Part shown: piece after piece, positions 30,002 to 38,976 of the stretch
Layout: each line of letters opens with the position of its first letter
Position numbering within the stretch: position 1 is the stretch's first letter
NCBI RefSeq assembly: GCF_000376425.1
Contig: NZ_AQWL01000002.1
Location: 206,574 to 270,573, forward strand
Direction of reading: 5' to 3'
DNA from: Thiobacillus denitrificans DSM 12475
Lineage (GTDB): Bacteria; Pseudomonadota; Gammaproteobacteria; Burkholderiales; Thiobacillaceae
Length of the DNA stretch: 64,000 bases
The notes under the pieces: model-generated
The model's database searches: none
Seen by the model: only the letters and a program-made list of their open reading frames with translations
What the model was told of the DNA's origin: nothing
Made by a program: the position numbers and the translations under genes

Positions 30002-30676
30002 ATGCCGCTGATCCCCGTTCTCGAACAGAAGGCGATTCACGAACTTCTGCTGGTTTTCGACCTGGCGGGTACCTTTGTCTTCGCAACCAGTGGCGCGATG
30101 TTGGGCGTACGCCGCAATCTCGACATCTTCGGAATTCTGGTCCTGTCCTTCGCGGCCTCGAGTGCGGGGGGGATCACACGCGATCTGTTGATCGGCGCCG
30201 TCCCGCCCGCTGCGATCCGTGACTGGCGTTATCTTGCGGTTGCTCTTGCCGCCGGGTTGCTGGTTTTTTTCTGGTCGTCACTGTTCGTGCGCCTGCGCAC
30301 CGCGATATTGATCTTCGATGCGGCAGGTCTTGCGCTCTTTGCCGTCGCCGGCACGCAGAAGGCGCTTGCGTACGGGCTGAACCCGTTGATGGCGGCACTG
30401 CTGGGCATGTTGACCGGCATCGGAGGAGGCATTGTGCGCGACCTGCTCGTCGCCCAGACACCCGCCGTGCTTCGGAGAGACCTCTACGCCCTCGCGGCAC
30501 TTGCTGGCGCGGCGCTCGTTGTCATCGGACATGCACTGACTTTGCCGATGGTCCCGACCGCGATTGCTGGAGCTGTTGTCTGTTTCGGACTTCGACTGAT
30601 GGCGATCCGTCATGGCTGGAATCTACCTGTCCCTCGGCCCCTCGAAAGCGGGGACGAGAGGCGCGAGCGTGATTGA
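30002..30676 (+). CDS. TRIC/UPF0126-family membrane channel
   Basis: Small inner-membrane protein of the TRIC (trimeric intracellular cation) channel family, called UPF0126/YicG in bacteria. The 224-residue protein has about seven helices arranged as two repeats. Each has the family signature: DLAGTFVFATSGAMLGVRR with SAGGITRDLLIG, and FDAAGLALFAVAGTQKAL with GIGGGIVRDLLVA. The transported ion (probably K+ or a small cation) is known only for some relatives. It lies 42 bases after the M20 gene on the same strand. About 250 bases follow without a recognisable gene. Confidence 0.88.
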   Translation: MPLIPVLEQKAIHELLLVFDLAGTFVFATSGAMLGVRRNLDIFGILVLSFAASSAGGITRDLLIGAVPPAAIRDWRYLAVALAAGLLVFFWSSLFVRLRTAILIFDAAGLALFAVAGTQKALAYGLNPLMAALLGMLTGIGGGIVRDLLVAQTPAVLRRDLYALAALAGAALVVIGHALTLPMVPTAIAGAVVCFGLRLMAIRHGWNLPVPRPLESGDERRERD

Positions 30677-30926
30677 CGGCCGTGGTACGTCCGTAGTCAG
30701 CCGATGACGGCAAGAGTAGTGGATGCCTGCGCTGTGAAGATACGGACTGGCGCGCTGGCCATGATCGACACGCTCGAACAGTTAGCAAGGAACCGCAAAG
30801 GCCTGCGAATTCCGCACCTAAGGCTCGACTGGGCCGAGCGGCTCCTGGGTTGTCGATGACGGCCACCCAGCTAAGTAGTGGATTTGGGGGAACGACCGCG
30901 ATTAAACATGTGTGCGGTGACTGAAT

Positions 30927-32909
30927 CTACCCCAGCATCGCCTTCAACGCCGCCAGCCGGTCGCTGCCGCTGGCCTTGGCATCTGCCGTGGTGGGTTTCT
31001 CCGGCATCCGCACGTCGTCGCCGAGTTCGTCGATGAAACGCGAGGGATCGCACGCCACCGATTCGCGCGCGCGCTTGCGGCGCGAGCAGTAGGACAGCGT
31101 GAGCGATTTCTTGGCGCGGGTGACGCCGACGTACATCAGGCGGCGTTCCTCTTCCAGGCGGCCTTCGTCGACGGCGTCGCGGTGCGGCAGGATGTTCTCC
31201 TCGACGCCGACCAGGAACACGTGGCCGAATTCGAGTCCCTTGGCGGCGTGCAGGGTCGACAGCCGCACGGCGTCGGGTTCTTGTTCCTCGCGGCCTTCGA
31301 GCAGGGTGATGAGCGCGATGGTCTGGGTGAGCTGCAGCAGGTTCTTGTCGTCCTCCTCGCCCTTCTTGGCGATCCAGGCGGCGAATTCGAGCACGTTGTT
31401 CCACTTGCTCTGCGCGGCGCGCTGGTCGTCCTGGTCGAACAGGTGGACCTCATAGTCGATGCTCTTCAGCAGGTCGTTCAGCACTTCGCCGGCCGGCTCG
31501 CGGGCGACCCGTTCCTCGATGCGGTTGATGAAGTTGCAGAACTCGACCAGCGGCGCCAAGTGGCGCTCGCCGATCTGCGACGCGGCGGCGGCCGAGAACA
31601 CCGCCTCGAACAGGCTCACGTGCAGGGTGGCGGCGACCTGGCCGAGCTTCTCCAGCGTGGCCGCGCCGATGCCGCGCCTGGGCGTGGTGACGGCGCGGAT
31701 GAAGGCCGGGTCGTCGTCGCTGTTGGCGATCAGGCGCAGGTAGGCGATGACGTCCTTGATTTCGGCGCGGTCGAAGAACGACTGCCCGCCGGAGAGCTGG
31801 TATGGAACTTTTTCGTTCCTCAGCGCCTGCTCGAACACGCGCGCCTGGTAGTTGCCGCGGTAGAGGATGGCGTAGTCGCGCCATTCGGTGCGGTGCTGGA
31901 ACTTGTGCGACAAGAGGCGCATCACCACCGATTCGGCCTCGTGCTCGTCGTCCTTGGTCGGCATCACCTGGATCGCGTCGCCGTGGCCGAGGTCGCTCCA
32001 CAGGCGCTTCTCGAAGAGCTTGGGGTTGTTGGCGATGAGGCTGTTGGCGGCCTTCAGGATGCGGATGGTAGAGCGGTAGTTCTGCTCCAGCTTGACCACG
32101 TGCAGGTGCGGGTAGTCCTCGTTCAGTTGCCGCAGGTTGTCGGCCGAGGCGCCGCGCCAGCCGTAGATCGCCTGGTCGTCGTCGCCGACCGCGGTGAATG
32201 CCGCGCGCACGCCGGTGAGCTTCTGCAGTAGGCGATACTGCGCGACGTTGGTGTCCTGGTATTCGTCGACCAGGATGTGGCGCAGGCGGTTCTGCCATTT
32301 CTCGCGCAGATCAAAGTGGGTGTCGAGCAGTTCGGCCGGCAGACGGATCAGGTCGTCGAAGTCGACCGCCTGGTAGGCGCGCAGGGTCGCATCGTAACGG
32401 TCGTAGATCTTGGCGTAGACGCGCGCGTTGTCGTCCTCGGCGGTGGCGAGCGCGGCGGCGGGCGACTTCAGTTCGTTCTTCCACAGCGAGATGCGCGACA
32501 CCGCGCGGCGGATTTCCTGCTTGTCGGTGGTCTTGATGATCTCCGACACGATGCCGGCGGCGTCGGCCGAATCGAGGATCGAGAATGCGGGCTTGAGCTC
32601 GGCGAACTTCGCGTCCTCGCGCAGCATCCTCAGGCCCATCGAGTGGAAGGTGGTGACGATGAGCCCCTTGGTGTTGACGTTCGAGGTCAATTTGGCGGCG
32701 CGCTCGGCCATTTCGCGCGCGGCCTTGTTGGTGAAGGTGATGGCGGCGATCGAGCCCGGCTTGTAACCGCATTCGCCGATGAGATAGGCGATCTTGTGGG
32801 TGATCACCCGGGTCTTGCCCGAGCCGGCGCCGGCCAGCACCAGCAGGGGGCCGTCGAGATATTTCGCCGCCTCGCGCTGCGGCGGATTCAGTGCGGCAAG
32901 CAGGCTCAT
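30927..32909 (-). CDS. rep: UvrD/Rep-family ATP-dependent DNA helicase
   Basis: Superfamily I 3'-5' helicase used to unwind DNA at stalled replication forks. The 660-residue protein fits Rep. Motifs: Walker A VLAGAGSGKTRVI, motif Ia AITFTNKAA, Walker B ILVDEYQDTN, motif III GDDDQAIYGWRGA, motif IV NYRST, motif V LSTLHAAKGLEF and motif VI EEERRLMYVGVTRAKK. Assignment to rep and not uvrD or pcrA is based on length and overall feel. It overlaps the stop of the glutaredoxin-like gene (ATGA at 32906), so the two are co-transcribed. Confidence 0.9.
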   Translation of the reverse strand: MSLLAALNPPQREAAKYLDGPLLVLAGAGSGKTRVITHKIAYLIGECGYKPGSIAAITFTNKAAREMAERAAKLTSNVNTKGLIVTTFHSMGLRMLREDAKFAELKPAFSILDSADAAGIVSEIIKTTDKQEIRRAVSRISLWKNELKSPAAALATAEDDNARVYAKIYDRYDATLRAYQAVDFDDLIRLPAELLDTHFDLREKWQNRLRHILVDEYQDTNVAQYRLLQKLTGVRAAFTAVGDDDQAIYGWRGASADNLRQLNEDYPHLHVVKLEQNYRSTIRILKAANSLIANNPKLFEKRLWSDLGHGDAIQVMPTKDDEHEAESVVMRLLSHKFQHRTEWRDYAILYRGNYQARVFEQALRNEKVPYQLSGGQSFFDRAEIKDVIAYLRLIANSDDDPAFIRAVTTPRRGIGAATLEKLGQVAATLHVSLFEAVFSAAAASQIGERHLAPLVEFCNFINRIEERVAREPAGEVLNDLLKSIDYEVHLFDQDDQRAAQSKWNNVLEFAAWIAKKGEEDDKNLLQLTQTIALITLLEGREEQEPDAVRLSTLHAAKGLEFGHVFLVGVEENILPHRDAVDEGRLEEERRLMYVGVTRAKKSLTLSYCSRRKRARESVACDPSRFIDELGDDVRMPEKPTTADAKASGSDRLAALKAMLG

Positions 32910-33307
32910 GCGGCGGGTGCGGTGCCGAATTCGCGGTTCAGCCAGGCGTTGATGTCATCCGACTCGTACAGCCAGGTTTGCCTGCCCTGATCGTCGGTGA
33001 TCAGCAGGCAGGGTACCTGCGGCTTGCCGCCGCCGGCGATCAGGGCGGCGCGGTGTGCTGCGTCATGCTGGGCATCGCGCAGCTCGATATCGAGCGACAG
33101 CCGCTGCATCGTCCGCCGGGTCTTGAGGCAGAACGGGCAGGTGGGGTAGTGGTACAGCGCCAGGCTGCGCGTACGCGCGTCGATTTCCTGCTGCGCGGCA
33201 GCGGGACGCACGACGCCCTTCGGACGCGTCAGCCAGTAGCCCAATAGCATGAAGGGGGTGAGGATGAGGCGCAGGGTACGGAAGAACAGGCGGATCAGGG
33301 GTTTCAT
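32906..33307 (-). CDS. Membrane-anchored glutaredoxin-like protein
   Basis: A 133-residue protein with a basic, hydrophobic N-terminus (about 4-26, LIRLFFRTLRLILTPFMLLGYWL), which may sit in the inner membrane, followed by a glutaredoxin/thioredoxin fold. The redox site is CPFC in LALYHYPTCPFCLKTRRTMQ. The cis-proline loop PQVPCLLI and the C-terminal YESDDINAWLN complete the fold. It probably reduces disulfides with glutathione, but the partner is unknown. Its stop overlaps the start of the helicase gene. Confidence 0.85.
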   Translation of the reverse strand: MKPLIRLFFRTLRLILTPFMLLGYWLTRPKGVVRPAAAQQEIDARTRSLALYHYPTCPFCLKTRRTMQRLSLDIELRDAQHDAAHRAALIAGGGKPQVPCLLITDDQGRQTWLYESDDINAWLNREFGTAPAA

Positions 33308-33389
33308 GGCGCAGGCGTCACAAGAGGTTCAGGCGGGAGCGCTATGATGCGGGTCAACACAGCGTACAAATTTTCAAAGCGTATTTTAT

Positions 33390-34214
33390 ATGTCCACCTA
33401 TGCCATTGGCGATTCTCAGGGATGTCACGCTTCCCTTTTGCGTTTGCTGGATGAAGTGAAATTCGACCCGGCAGCCGACCGGCTGTGGCTGGTCGGCGAT
33501 CTGGTCAACCGCGGGCCGGATTCGCTGGGGGTGTTGCGCTTCGTCAAAAGCCTGGGAAGCGCCGCCATCTGTGTACTCGGCAATCACGACCTGCACCTGC
33601 TGGCGCTGGCCGAAGGCTTTGGCCGCGCGCACAAGGGCGACACGCTCGACGCGGTTCTGGCGGCGCCCGACCGTGACGAGTTGCTGCACTGGCTGCGCCA
33701 GCGCAAACTGGCCTGGCGCGAAGGCGATTTCCTGATGGTGCATGCGGGCGTGCTGCCGGGCTGGACAGTGGACGACACGCTGCAGCGGGCGGCGGAAGCC
33801 GAGGCCATGTTGCAGGGTGCGCATTACCGCGATTTCTTCGCGCAGATGTACGGCAACGCGCCGACCGCGTGGGATGCCGGCCTGCAAGGTATCGAGCGGC
33901 TGCGGGTGATCGTCAACGCCTTTACCCGGCTGCGCTACTGCACACCGGCGGGCGAGATGGAATTCCACCACAAGGGGGCGCCCGGCACGCAGCCGGCCGG
34001 CTGGCTGCCGTGGTTCGAGGTGCCGGGGCGGCAGAGTATGGCGGCGACGCTGGTGTTCGGCCACTGGTCGACGCTCGGGCTGGTCAACCGGCCCGGCCTG
34101 ATCGCGCTGGATACCGGCTGCCTGTGGGGCGGGAAGCTGACCGCAGTCAGGCTGGAGGACCGCCAGGCGTTTGCGGTGCAGTGCCCGCAACTGCAGCGCC
34201 CCGGCCGTCCGTAA
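33390..34214 (+). CDS. apaH: Symmetrical bis(5'-nucleosyl)-tetraphosphatase
   Basis: Hydrolyses Ap4A into two ADP and can also remove Np4 caps from RNA. The 274-residue protein has the phosphoesterase motifs [50 protein letters not shown] and [12 protein letters not shown], followed by FGHWSTLGL near the C-terminus. The ATG at 33390 begins the domain. It lies divergent to the glutaredoxin gene (82-base gap). Its last 68 bases overlap the convergent olsA gene. Confidence 0.94.
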   Translation: MSTYAIGDSQGCHASLLRLLDEVKFDPAADRLWLVGDLVNRGPDSLGVLRFVKSLGSAAICVLGNHDLHLLALAEGFGRAHKGDTLDAVLAAPDRDELLHWLRQRKLAWREGDFLMVHAGVLPGWTVDDTLQRAAEAEAMLQGAHYRDFFAQMYGNAPTAWDAGLQGIERLRVIVNAFTRLRYCTPAGEMEFHHKGAPGTQPAGWLPWFEVPGRQSMAATLVFGHWSTLGLVNRPGLIALDTGCLWGGKLTAVRLEDRQAFAVQCPQLQRPGRP

Positions 34215-35034
34215 GCGGGGCGTCTGGCGGCGTGCTCATTGCGGGGGGCGTGCCCAGCAGCCTGGCGGTGGCCGCTTCCGCCTGTGCGGCCAGTTCGCGC
34301 CGGTGGCCGTTCGGCGGGATCGGTTCGCCGAACTGAAGTTCGGCGATGAGGCCGGGTTCGCTGACAATCCGTTTCAGGCTTTGCCACATGCTGATGTCGT
34401 CGATATACGCGGGCGCGGCGCTGTAGTCGTTGTCCAGCGTGCGGTAACGCAGGGCGGCCGGCACGATCGGACAGTTCAGCTCAACCGCCGGCTGCAACAG
34501 CGACGGCATGAAGCGCCGCAGCCCGCGCCCATCGCCGGTGGTGCCTTCAGGGAATACCGCCACCCAGGCGCCGCCCTCCATCAGCGCGCGCATTTCGGCA
34601 TTGATGCGCGCGGTGTCGGCGCGGCGGCCGCGTTCGATGAATAGGGTGCCGGTCTTGTGGGCCAGCCAGCCGGCCACCGGCCACGAGCGTACCTCGGCCT
34701 TGGAGACGAAGTGCACCCGCTGGGCAGCGTAGATCAGGTAAATATCCAGCCACGAGACGTGGTTGCATACCAGCAGCGCGCCGCCCGGCAGGCTGGGGGC
34801 GGCGGTCGTGCGTGCCTGCACCCCTAGCACGTGGAGCAGGCGCCGTGACCAGGCCATGATGCGGCGGTCGCGTTGTGCCGGGCCGAGCAACGGAAACACC
34901 AGTCCGGCCAGCGCCACGCCCCAGACGAGATGCAGCCCCAGCAGGCCGATACGGATGGGGCGGCGAAGGAAGGGAGGGAGGCGGGCAGGATTCACCCGTG
35001 CATTGTAGGACTCAAACGATGAGGCGGCGGGCAT
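34147..35034 (-). CDS. olsA: Lyso-ornithine lipid O-acyltransferase (PlsC family)
   Basis: Adds the second acyl chain to lyso-ornithine lipid or another lysolipid. The PlsC motifs are intact: [15 protein letters not shown] (HX4D), [10 protein letters not shown], and [11 protein letters not shown] hydrophobic stretch near 27-50 anchors it to the membrane. Assignment to OlsA rests on the partner olsB gene directly upstream (overlap of 23 bases); PlsC activity cannot be excluded. A start at GTG 34995 would remove the overlap and is possible. Its 3' end overlaps the convergent apaH by 68 bases. Confidence 0.83.
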   Translation of the reverse strand: MPAASSFESYNARVNPARLPPFLRRPIRIGLLGLHLVWGVALAGLVFPLLGPAQRDRRIMAWSRRLLHVLGVQARTTAAPSLPGGALLVCNHVSWLDIYLIYAAQRVHFVSKAEVRSWPVAGWLAHKTGTLFIERGRRADTARINAEMRALMEGGAWVAVFPEGTTGDGRGLRRFMPSLLQPAVELNCPIVPAALRYRTLDNDYSAAPAYIDDISMWQSLKRIVSEPGLIAELQFGEPIPPNGHRRELAAQAEAATARLLGTPPAMSTPPDAPLTDGRGAAVAGTAPQTPGGPPA

Positions 35035-35761
35035 AACTGCGGTTGAGCTGCGCCATCGGCAGCAGCATCAGCAGATCGGCGGTGTTGAAGTCGGGATCCC
35101 AGGCCGGCTCCCCGCAGACCATTGCGCCGAGCCGGGTGTAGCCCTTGATCAGCGGCGGCAGCAGGGCATTCCGGCCATCGTCGAGCGATTCGACCGGCAG
35201 ACGGGTGCGCGGGGTGACGCGCCATTCGATCGGCGCGAGATGGCGCCCGGCCAGCTGGCGATGCACGCTCGCCGCGATATGGCCGCCGTCGGCCATGCCG
35301 ACGCTGGCGCAGCCGACGATGGTTTCATAACCGTAGCGCGTCATGTAATCGGCCAGCCCCATCCACAAGCGGGCGATCACGCTGCCGCTGCGATGGGCCG
35401 GGTGCACGCACGAGCGCCCCAGCTCGGCCATGCGCGGCCGCAGGAAATTTAGCCGGGTGAGGTCGAATTCCTGTTCGGAGTAATAGCTGCCGACGCGCTT
35501 GGCGGCTTCGGGAGGCAGGATGCGATAGGTGCCGACGACTTCGCCGCTGGCGAGTTCGCGCACCAGCAGGTGGTCGCAGAACGGATCGTACAGATCGATA
35601 TCGTGCCCCGGCAGGACGGACGTCAGGCGCGCGCCCATTTCCTCGGCAAATACCTTGTAGCGCAGGCGCTGCGCTTCGCGGATTTCGTTGTCGTCGACTG
35701 CCAGCGACACGTGGTAGCGGCCGGCGGAGATGGCTTGAACATTGGTACGGACATCGAGCAT
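35012..35761 (-). CDS. olsB: L-ornithine N-alpha-acyltransferase
   Basis: First step of ornithine-lipid synthesis: transfer of a 3-hydroxyacyl chain from acyl-ACP to ornithine. The 249-residue protein is of the OlsB/GNAT-like type: EIREAQRLRYKVFAEEMGARL, YDPFCDHLLVRE, VGTYRILPPEAAKRVGSYYSEQEFDL, and ELGRSCVHPAHRSGSVIARLW. No membrane helix is visible. With olsA it makes a two-gene unit. Ornithine lipids replace phospholipids under phosphate limitation or stress in many proteobacteria; regulation was not visible here. Confidence 0.86.
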   Translation of the reverse strand: MLDVRTNVQAISAGRYHVSLAVDDNEIREAQRLRYKVFAEEMGARLTSVLPGHDIDLYDPFCDHLLVRELASGEVVGTYRILPPEAAKRVGSYYSEQEFDLTRLNFLRPRMAELGRSCVHPAHRSGSVIARLWMGLADYMTRYGYETIVGCASVGMADGGHIAASVHRQLAGRHLAPIEWRVTPRTRLPVESLDDGRNALLPPLIKGYTRLGAMVCGEPAWDPDFNTADLLMLLPMAQLNRSYARRLIV

Positions 35762-35870
35762 TGAGCGCTCCCGTTGACGGAATGCGCCCAGCTTAGAGAG
35801 CCGCGATTAACCCGGCGTGACGTTCAGATTGCAAAACGATGACCGGCAAGCCTGTCGCGCCGGCCGTGCG

Positions 35871-36335
35871 TCAATGCGATACGCGCGTCGTTCCTCCGCC
35901 GGACAGCACGCGCACGCGGTCGCCGACCCGAAACTCCTCGTCTGCCGCCTGGGTGATGGCAAGCAGCCGTCCGGAATCGAGCTTGACAGTGATTTCCACG
36001 CCTTTCTGCCGGGTTACCGCCTCTTCCGTGGCCGCGCCGCCCAGGCCGCCCAGTACCGCGCCGACCGTCGCGCCAATGATGCTGCCCTTGCCGCCGCCGA
36101 CCGTGCTTCCCGCCACGCCGCCGACCACCGCGCCGGCACCCGCGCCAATCGGCGTCTTGGTGCCCTCGATATTCACTTCGCGCACCGACTCCACCACGCC
36201 CATCTGCACTTCCTGCACGGTGCGGGCCTGCTCGCGGCTGTAATCCTTGCCGCCGGTGCCGCTGGCGCAGCCGCCGAGCATGGCAATAGCCGCAGCAAGC
36301 AGGACAGAGGCTGCGATCCGGGATGGTTTTTGCAT
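35871..36335 (-). CDS. Glycine-zipper 2TM lipoprotein (SlyB/Pcp-like)
   Basis: A 154-residue outer-membrane lipoprotein. The lipobox is in ASVLLAAAIAMLGGCASG (Cys at about 24). The middle has a glycine-zipper hairpin (GAGAGAVVGGVAGSTVGGG, IIGATVGAVLGGLGGAA), and the C-terminus a small beta domain (EITVKLDSGRLLAITQAADEEFRVGDRVRVLSG). Family members stabilise the envelope and are often stress induced. The ATG at 36335 is chosen because the lipobox follows at once. It stands alone, with 105 bases of upstream space before the PfkB gene stop. Confidence 0.87.
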   Translation of the reverse strand: MQKPSRIAASVLLAAAIAMLGGCASGTGGKDYSREQARTVQEVQMGVVESVREVNIEGTKTPIGAGAGAVVGGVAGSTVGGGKGSIIGATVGAVLGGLGGAATEEAVTRQKGVEITVKLDSGRLLAITQAADEEFRVGDRVRVLSGGGTTRVSH

Positions 36336-36440
36336 GATGACTTCTCCACGGTTGAACGCCTTCATTGTAGGCGAAGCGGGTGCCGCAGGATTCCGCTGCC
36401 GTGGCGTGCCGCCAGGGCAGCGGCCAGACACGTTGTTTCG

Positions 36441-37373
36441 CTAGAGCATCTTGCCGAACGTGGCCTGGAGTCGCTCGGCAATCTCCGCGCGCGCGGGTTT
36501 GTGGTTCTGCCCGCCGCGTTGCTCGATTTTGATCGAACCCATGACGCTTGCCAGCTGACCGGTGCGTTCCCAGTCCCAGCCATGGGCGATGCCGTAGAGC
36601 AGGCCGGCGCGGAAGGCGTCGCCGCAGCCGGTGGGGTCGACCACCGCGCGGGCCGGGACCACGGGGATGTCGATCCGCCGGCCGTCGGCATAAAAATGCG
36701 AGCCGGCTTCGCCACGCGTCACGACCAGGCATTTCACCTTGGCGGCCAGGGCGTCGAGCGGCAATTCGGTGCGCGCCTGCAGCAGCTCGGCTTCGTAATC
36801 GTTGAGCGTCACGTAATCGGCGCGCTCGACCATCTCCAGCAGCTCGCCGCCGGAAAACAGCGGCATGCCCTGGCCGGGGTCGAACACGAACGGAATCCCC
36901 GCTGCGTGAAACTGGCGGCAGTGGTTCAACATGCCGTCGCGGCCATCGGGCGAGACGATGCCGAGCCCGATGTCGCGCGTTTTCGAGGCATCGTTTTCAT
37001 GCGAGAAATTCATCGCGCCGGGATGGAATGCGGTGATCTGGTTGTCGGCCAGATCGGTGGTGATGAAGGCCTGCGCGGTGTAGCTGCCCGCCATGTGGCG
37101 AATGGCTTCGCGCGAAATGCCCAGTGCGTCGAGGCGATCGGCATACACGCCGAAATCGTCGCCGACGGTCGCCATGATCACCGGCTCGCTGCCCAGCAGC
37201 TTCAGGTTGTAGGCGATGTTTCCGGCACAGCCGCCGAACTCGCGCCGCATCTCGGGCACCAGAAACGACACGTTCAGCATATGGATCTTGTCGGGCAGGA
37301 TGTGATGCTTGAAGTGATCCTGGAACACCATGATGGAATCGAAGGCGAGGGAACCGCAGATGAGGGTACGCAT
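36441..37373 (-). CDS. PfkB-family carbohydrate/nucleoside kinase
   Basis: A 310-residue sugar or nucleoside kinase of the ribokinase superfamily. Motifs: TLICGSLAFDSIMVF at the start, MRREFGGCAGNIAYNLKLLGSEPVIMATVGDDFG, and the anion-hole block VVDPTGCGDAFRAGLLYGIAHGW with the catalytic Asp. The substrate is not evident; similar proteins in this class are adenosine kinase-like. The ATG at 37373 opens the conserved domain. It is divergent from the phospholipase-like gene, and the 133-base gap between them should hold both promoters. Confidence 0.88.
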   Translation of the reverse strand: MRTLICGSLAFDSIMVFQDHFKHHILPDKIHMLNVSFLVPEMRREFGGCAGNIAYNLKLLGSEPVIMATVGDDFGVYADRLDALGISREAIRHMAGSYTAQAFITTDLADNQITAFHPGAMNFSHENDASKTRDIGLGIVSPDGRDGMLNHCRQFHAAGIPFVFDPGQGMPLFSGGELLEMVERADYVTLNDYEAELLQARTELPLDALAAKVKCLVVTRGEAGSHFYADGRRIDIPVVPARAVVDPTGCGDAFRAGLLYGIAHGWDWERTGQLASVMGSIKIEQRGGQNHKPARAEIAERLQATFGKML

Positions 37374-37507
37374 GATGGGTGGGGTTCGCGTGGCGCTGTG
37401 GGTTGAAAACGACAGCCGGGATTATACGCAGGCCGCCGCTGCCGGGTTTCATGGAAGATTCACGCAGCTGACCGCGCGCGGTCATGCGGCACGGCCATGC
37501 TGCGCGC

Positions 37508-38377
37508 ATGAACACGAGACGCACCGCATTCCTGTGGTCGGTTCCCGCTGCCCTGTTTGCGGGGGACGCGCTGGCATGGGGCCTGTACACGCATGTGTAT
37601 TTTGCGCAACTGCTGGTGTGGGCGGTGCCGCTGCTCGATCCCGCGATACGCCGCGCGGTACGGCAATTCCCGCAGCGTGTGATGGCGGGCGCCTGCCTGC
37701 CGGATCTGGCGCTGGTGGGGCCCACCGCGCGTACCCGGGCATTCGATACCAGCCATCGCTGGGAAACCGCCCATGCCCTGCTGGATGCGGCATGCGACGA
37801 CGAATCACGTGCCTGCGCGGTGGGTGCGATGAGTCATCTGTGGGTCGACATCGTCGCGCACAACCACTTCGTGCCGGCGCACGAACATCTGTGGTGGAAT
37901 GTGCCGATGCTGACGCATGCCGCCTCGGAGTGGGCGATGGACCGCCATATCGCGCAGCAGCTGTTCCGCCCGCCCGCCGCCCTGCTGCAGGCGGACGACT
38001 GGCTGGTCGACTATGTGGCGCGCAATTTCGACTGCAGCGCCACCGCCAGCCGCCGCGCGATCAAGCAGCTGGCCGGCGCCGAAACCCTGCTACGCCACAG
38101 CCGCCTGCCCGGCATGCTGCACGGGATGGGGCGCGTGTTCGACCGCAGGTTGTCGGCACGGTTCGATTACTACATTCGGGAGGTCACGGCCCGGCTGCCG
38201 CAGATGAACCGCGTACTGGCCGGCGAAGCCCCCGCCTGGCTGGCGGATTGCCCGCCGGTGACGGTGGCCCGCCAATACATCGCCGCCCATGCGCCGGAAC
38301 TGGTGGCATGCCGGATGCCGTTGCCGGGGGATCTGTTCAAGCAGGAAATACCTTCTGCCCGGCAGGCAGCGGCGTAA
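37508..38377 (+). CDS. Zinc-dependent phospholipase C-like protein
   Basis: The 289-residue protein resembles the zinc-dependent phospholipase C fold: WGLYTHVYFAQLL (N-terminal Trp and His ligands), FDTSHRWETAHALLDAA, and GAMSHLWVDIVAHNHFVPAHEHLWWNVP. The spaced His and Asp residues look like metal ligands. An N-terminal stretch (TAFLWSVPAALFAGDALA) looks like a signal peptide, as in secreted phospholipases, and the mature protein would begin with the catalytic Trp. The ATG at 37508 gives this form. It precedes the convergent PAP2 gene by 17 bases. Function on lipids is inferred from fold only. Confidence 0.65.
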   Translation: MNTRRTAFLWSVPAALFAGDALAWGLYTHVYFAQLLVWAVPLLDPAIRRAVRQFPQRVMAGACLPDLALVGPTARTRAFDTSHRWETAHALLDAACDDESRACAVGAMSHLWVDIVAHNHFVPAHEHLWWNVPMLTHAASEWAMDRHIAQQLFRPPAALLQADDWLVDYVARNFDCSATASRRAIKQLAGAETLLRHSRLPGMLHGMGRVFDRRLSARFDYYIREVTARLPQMNRVLAGEAPAWLADCPPVTVARQYIAAHAPELVACRMPLPGDLFKQEIPSARQAAA

Positions 38378-38394
38378 GGTTTTCCGTCGCCCGC

Positions 38395-38940
38395 CTAGAG
38401 CGCCAGCGCGACCCCTGCGGTCGCCGCGCCCAGCAGCGCGCCGACCAGTACATCGCTCACATAATGCAGCCCCAGCACCAGGCGCGACAGTGCGACGAGC
38501 GCGGTGAACGGCCATACCAGCCATCCCAGCGCCGGGTAGTACGCAGTGGCGACGAGGCTGAACACCACCGCGTGCAGGGTGTGGCCGGAGGGAAAGCTGA
38601 AACGGTCGAGCGGTGCGGTCAGGCAGCAGATCGACGGGCAGACCTGATAGGGCCGCGGGCGTTCGGTGGCGCCTTTCAGCCACTTGTAGAGCAGCGTGCC
38701 GGCGAGGCCGGCAACGATCATGTGCAGGACGGCCGGCAGCGCTTCCCAGCCATGCCAGGCGAATAGCGCCAGCATCAGCGCATACCAGAACACGCCGTCG
38801 CCGAGGCGGCTGACGAGCCGCAGCAGGCCGACCTCCCAGCCCGGCAGGTGCGCGCCGTTGAGGCGTTGCAGCCACGCATGTTCGCGGCTAGCCAGGCGAT
38901 TGAGTCCATGATGGGCAATCAGGTTCAGACGACGCTGCAT
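38395..38940 (-). CDS. PAP2-family membrane phosphatase
   Basis: A 181-residue integral-membrane phosphatase of the PAP2 superfamily with about five helices. The three catalytic motifs are visible: KGATERPRP, FSFPSGHTLHAVV and SRLVLGLHYVSDVLVG. The likely substrates are undecaprenyl diphosphate or a phosphatidic-acid-like lipid. It follows the glycosyltransferase gene by 27 bases on the same strand, which suggests a glycolipid or polysaccharide pathway. Confidence 0.88.
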   Translation of the reverse strand: MQRRLNLIAHHGLNRLASREHAWLQRLNGAHLPGWEVGLLRLVSRLGDGVFWYALMLALFAWHGWEALPAVLHMIVAGLAGTLLYKWLKGATERPRPYQVCPSICCLTAPLDRFSFPSGHTLHAVVFSLVATAYYPALGWLVWPFTALVALSRLVLGLHYVSDVLVGALLGAATAGVALAL

Positions 38941-38951
38941 GGCAGGTTCCT

Positions 38952-38976
38952 GGCTAACGGCTAACGGCTAACGGCT
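38952..38976. repeat. Short tandem GGCTAAC repeat
   Basis: Three exact 7-base units GGCTAAC (38952-38972) plus a partial fourth (GGCT) span the gap between the PAP2 start and the glycosyltransferase stop. The stop codon of the glycosyltransferase (38968-38970) lies inside the array. Confidence 0.8.

Noticed and set aside
30677-30926. Possible small gene or mobile-element remnant between the TRIC and helicase genes
   Set aside because: No frame with a ribosome site and no inverted repeat ends could be found.
38952-38976. Possible CRISPR array
   Set aside because: Units are only 7 bases and contiguous, with no spacers and no cas genes nearby.
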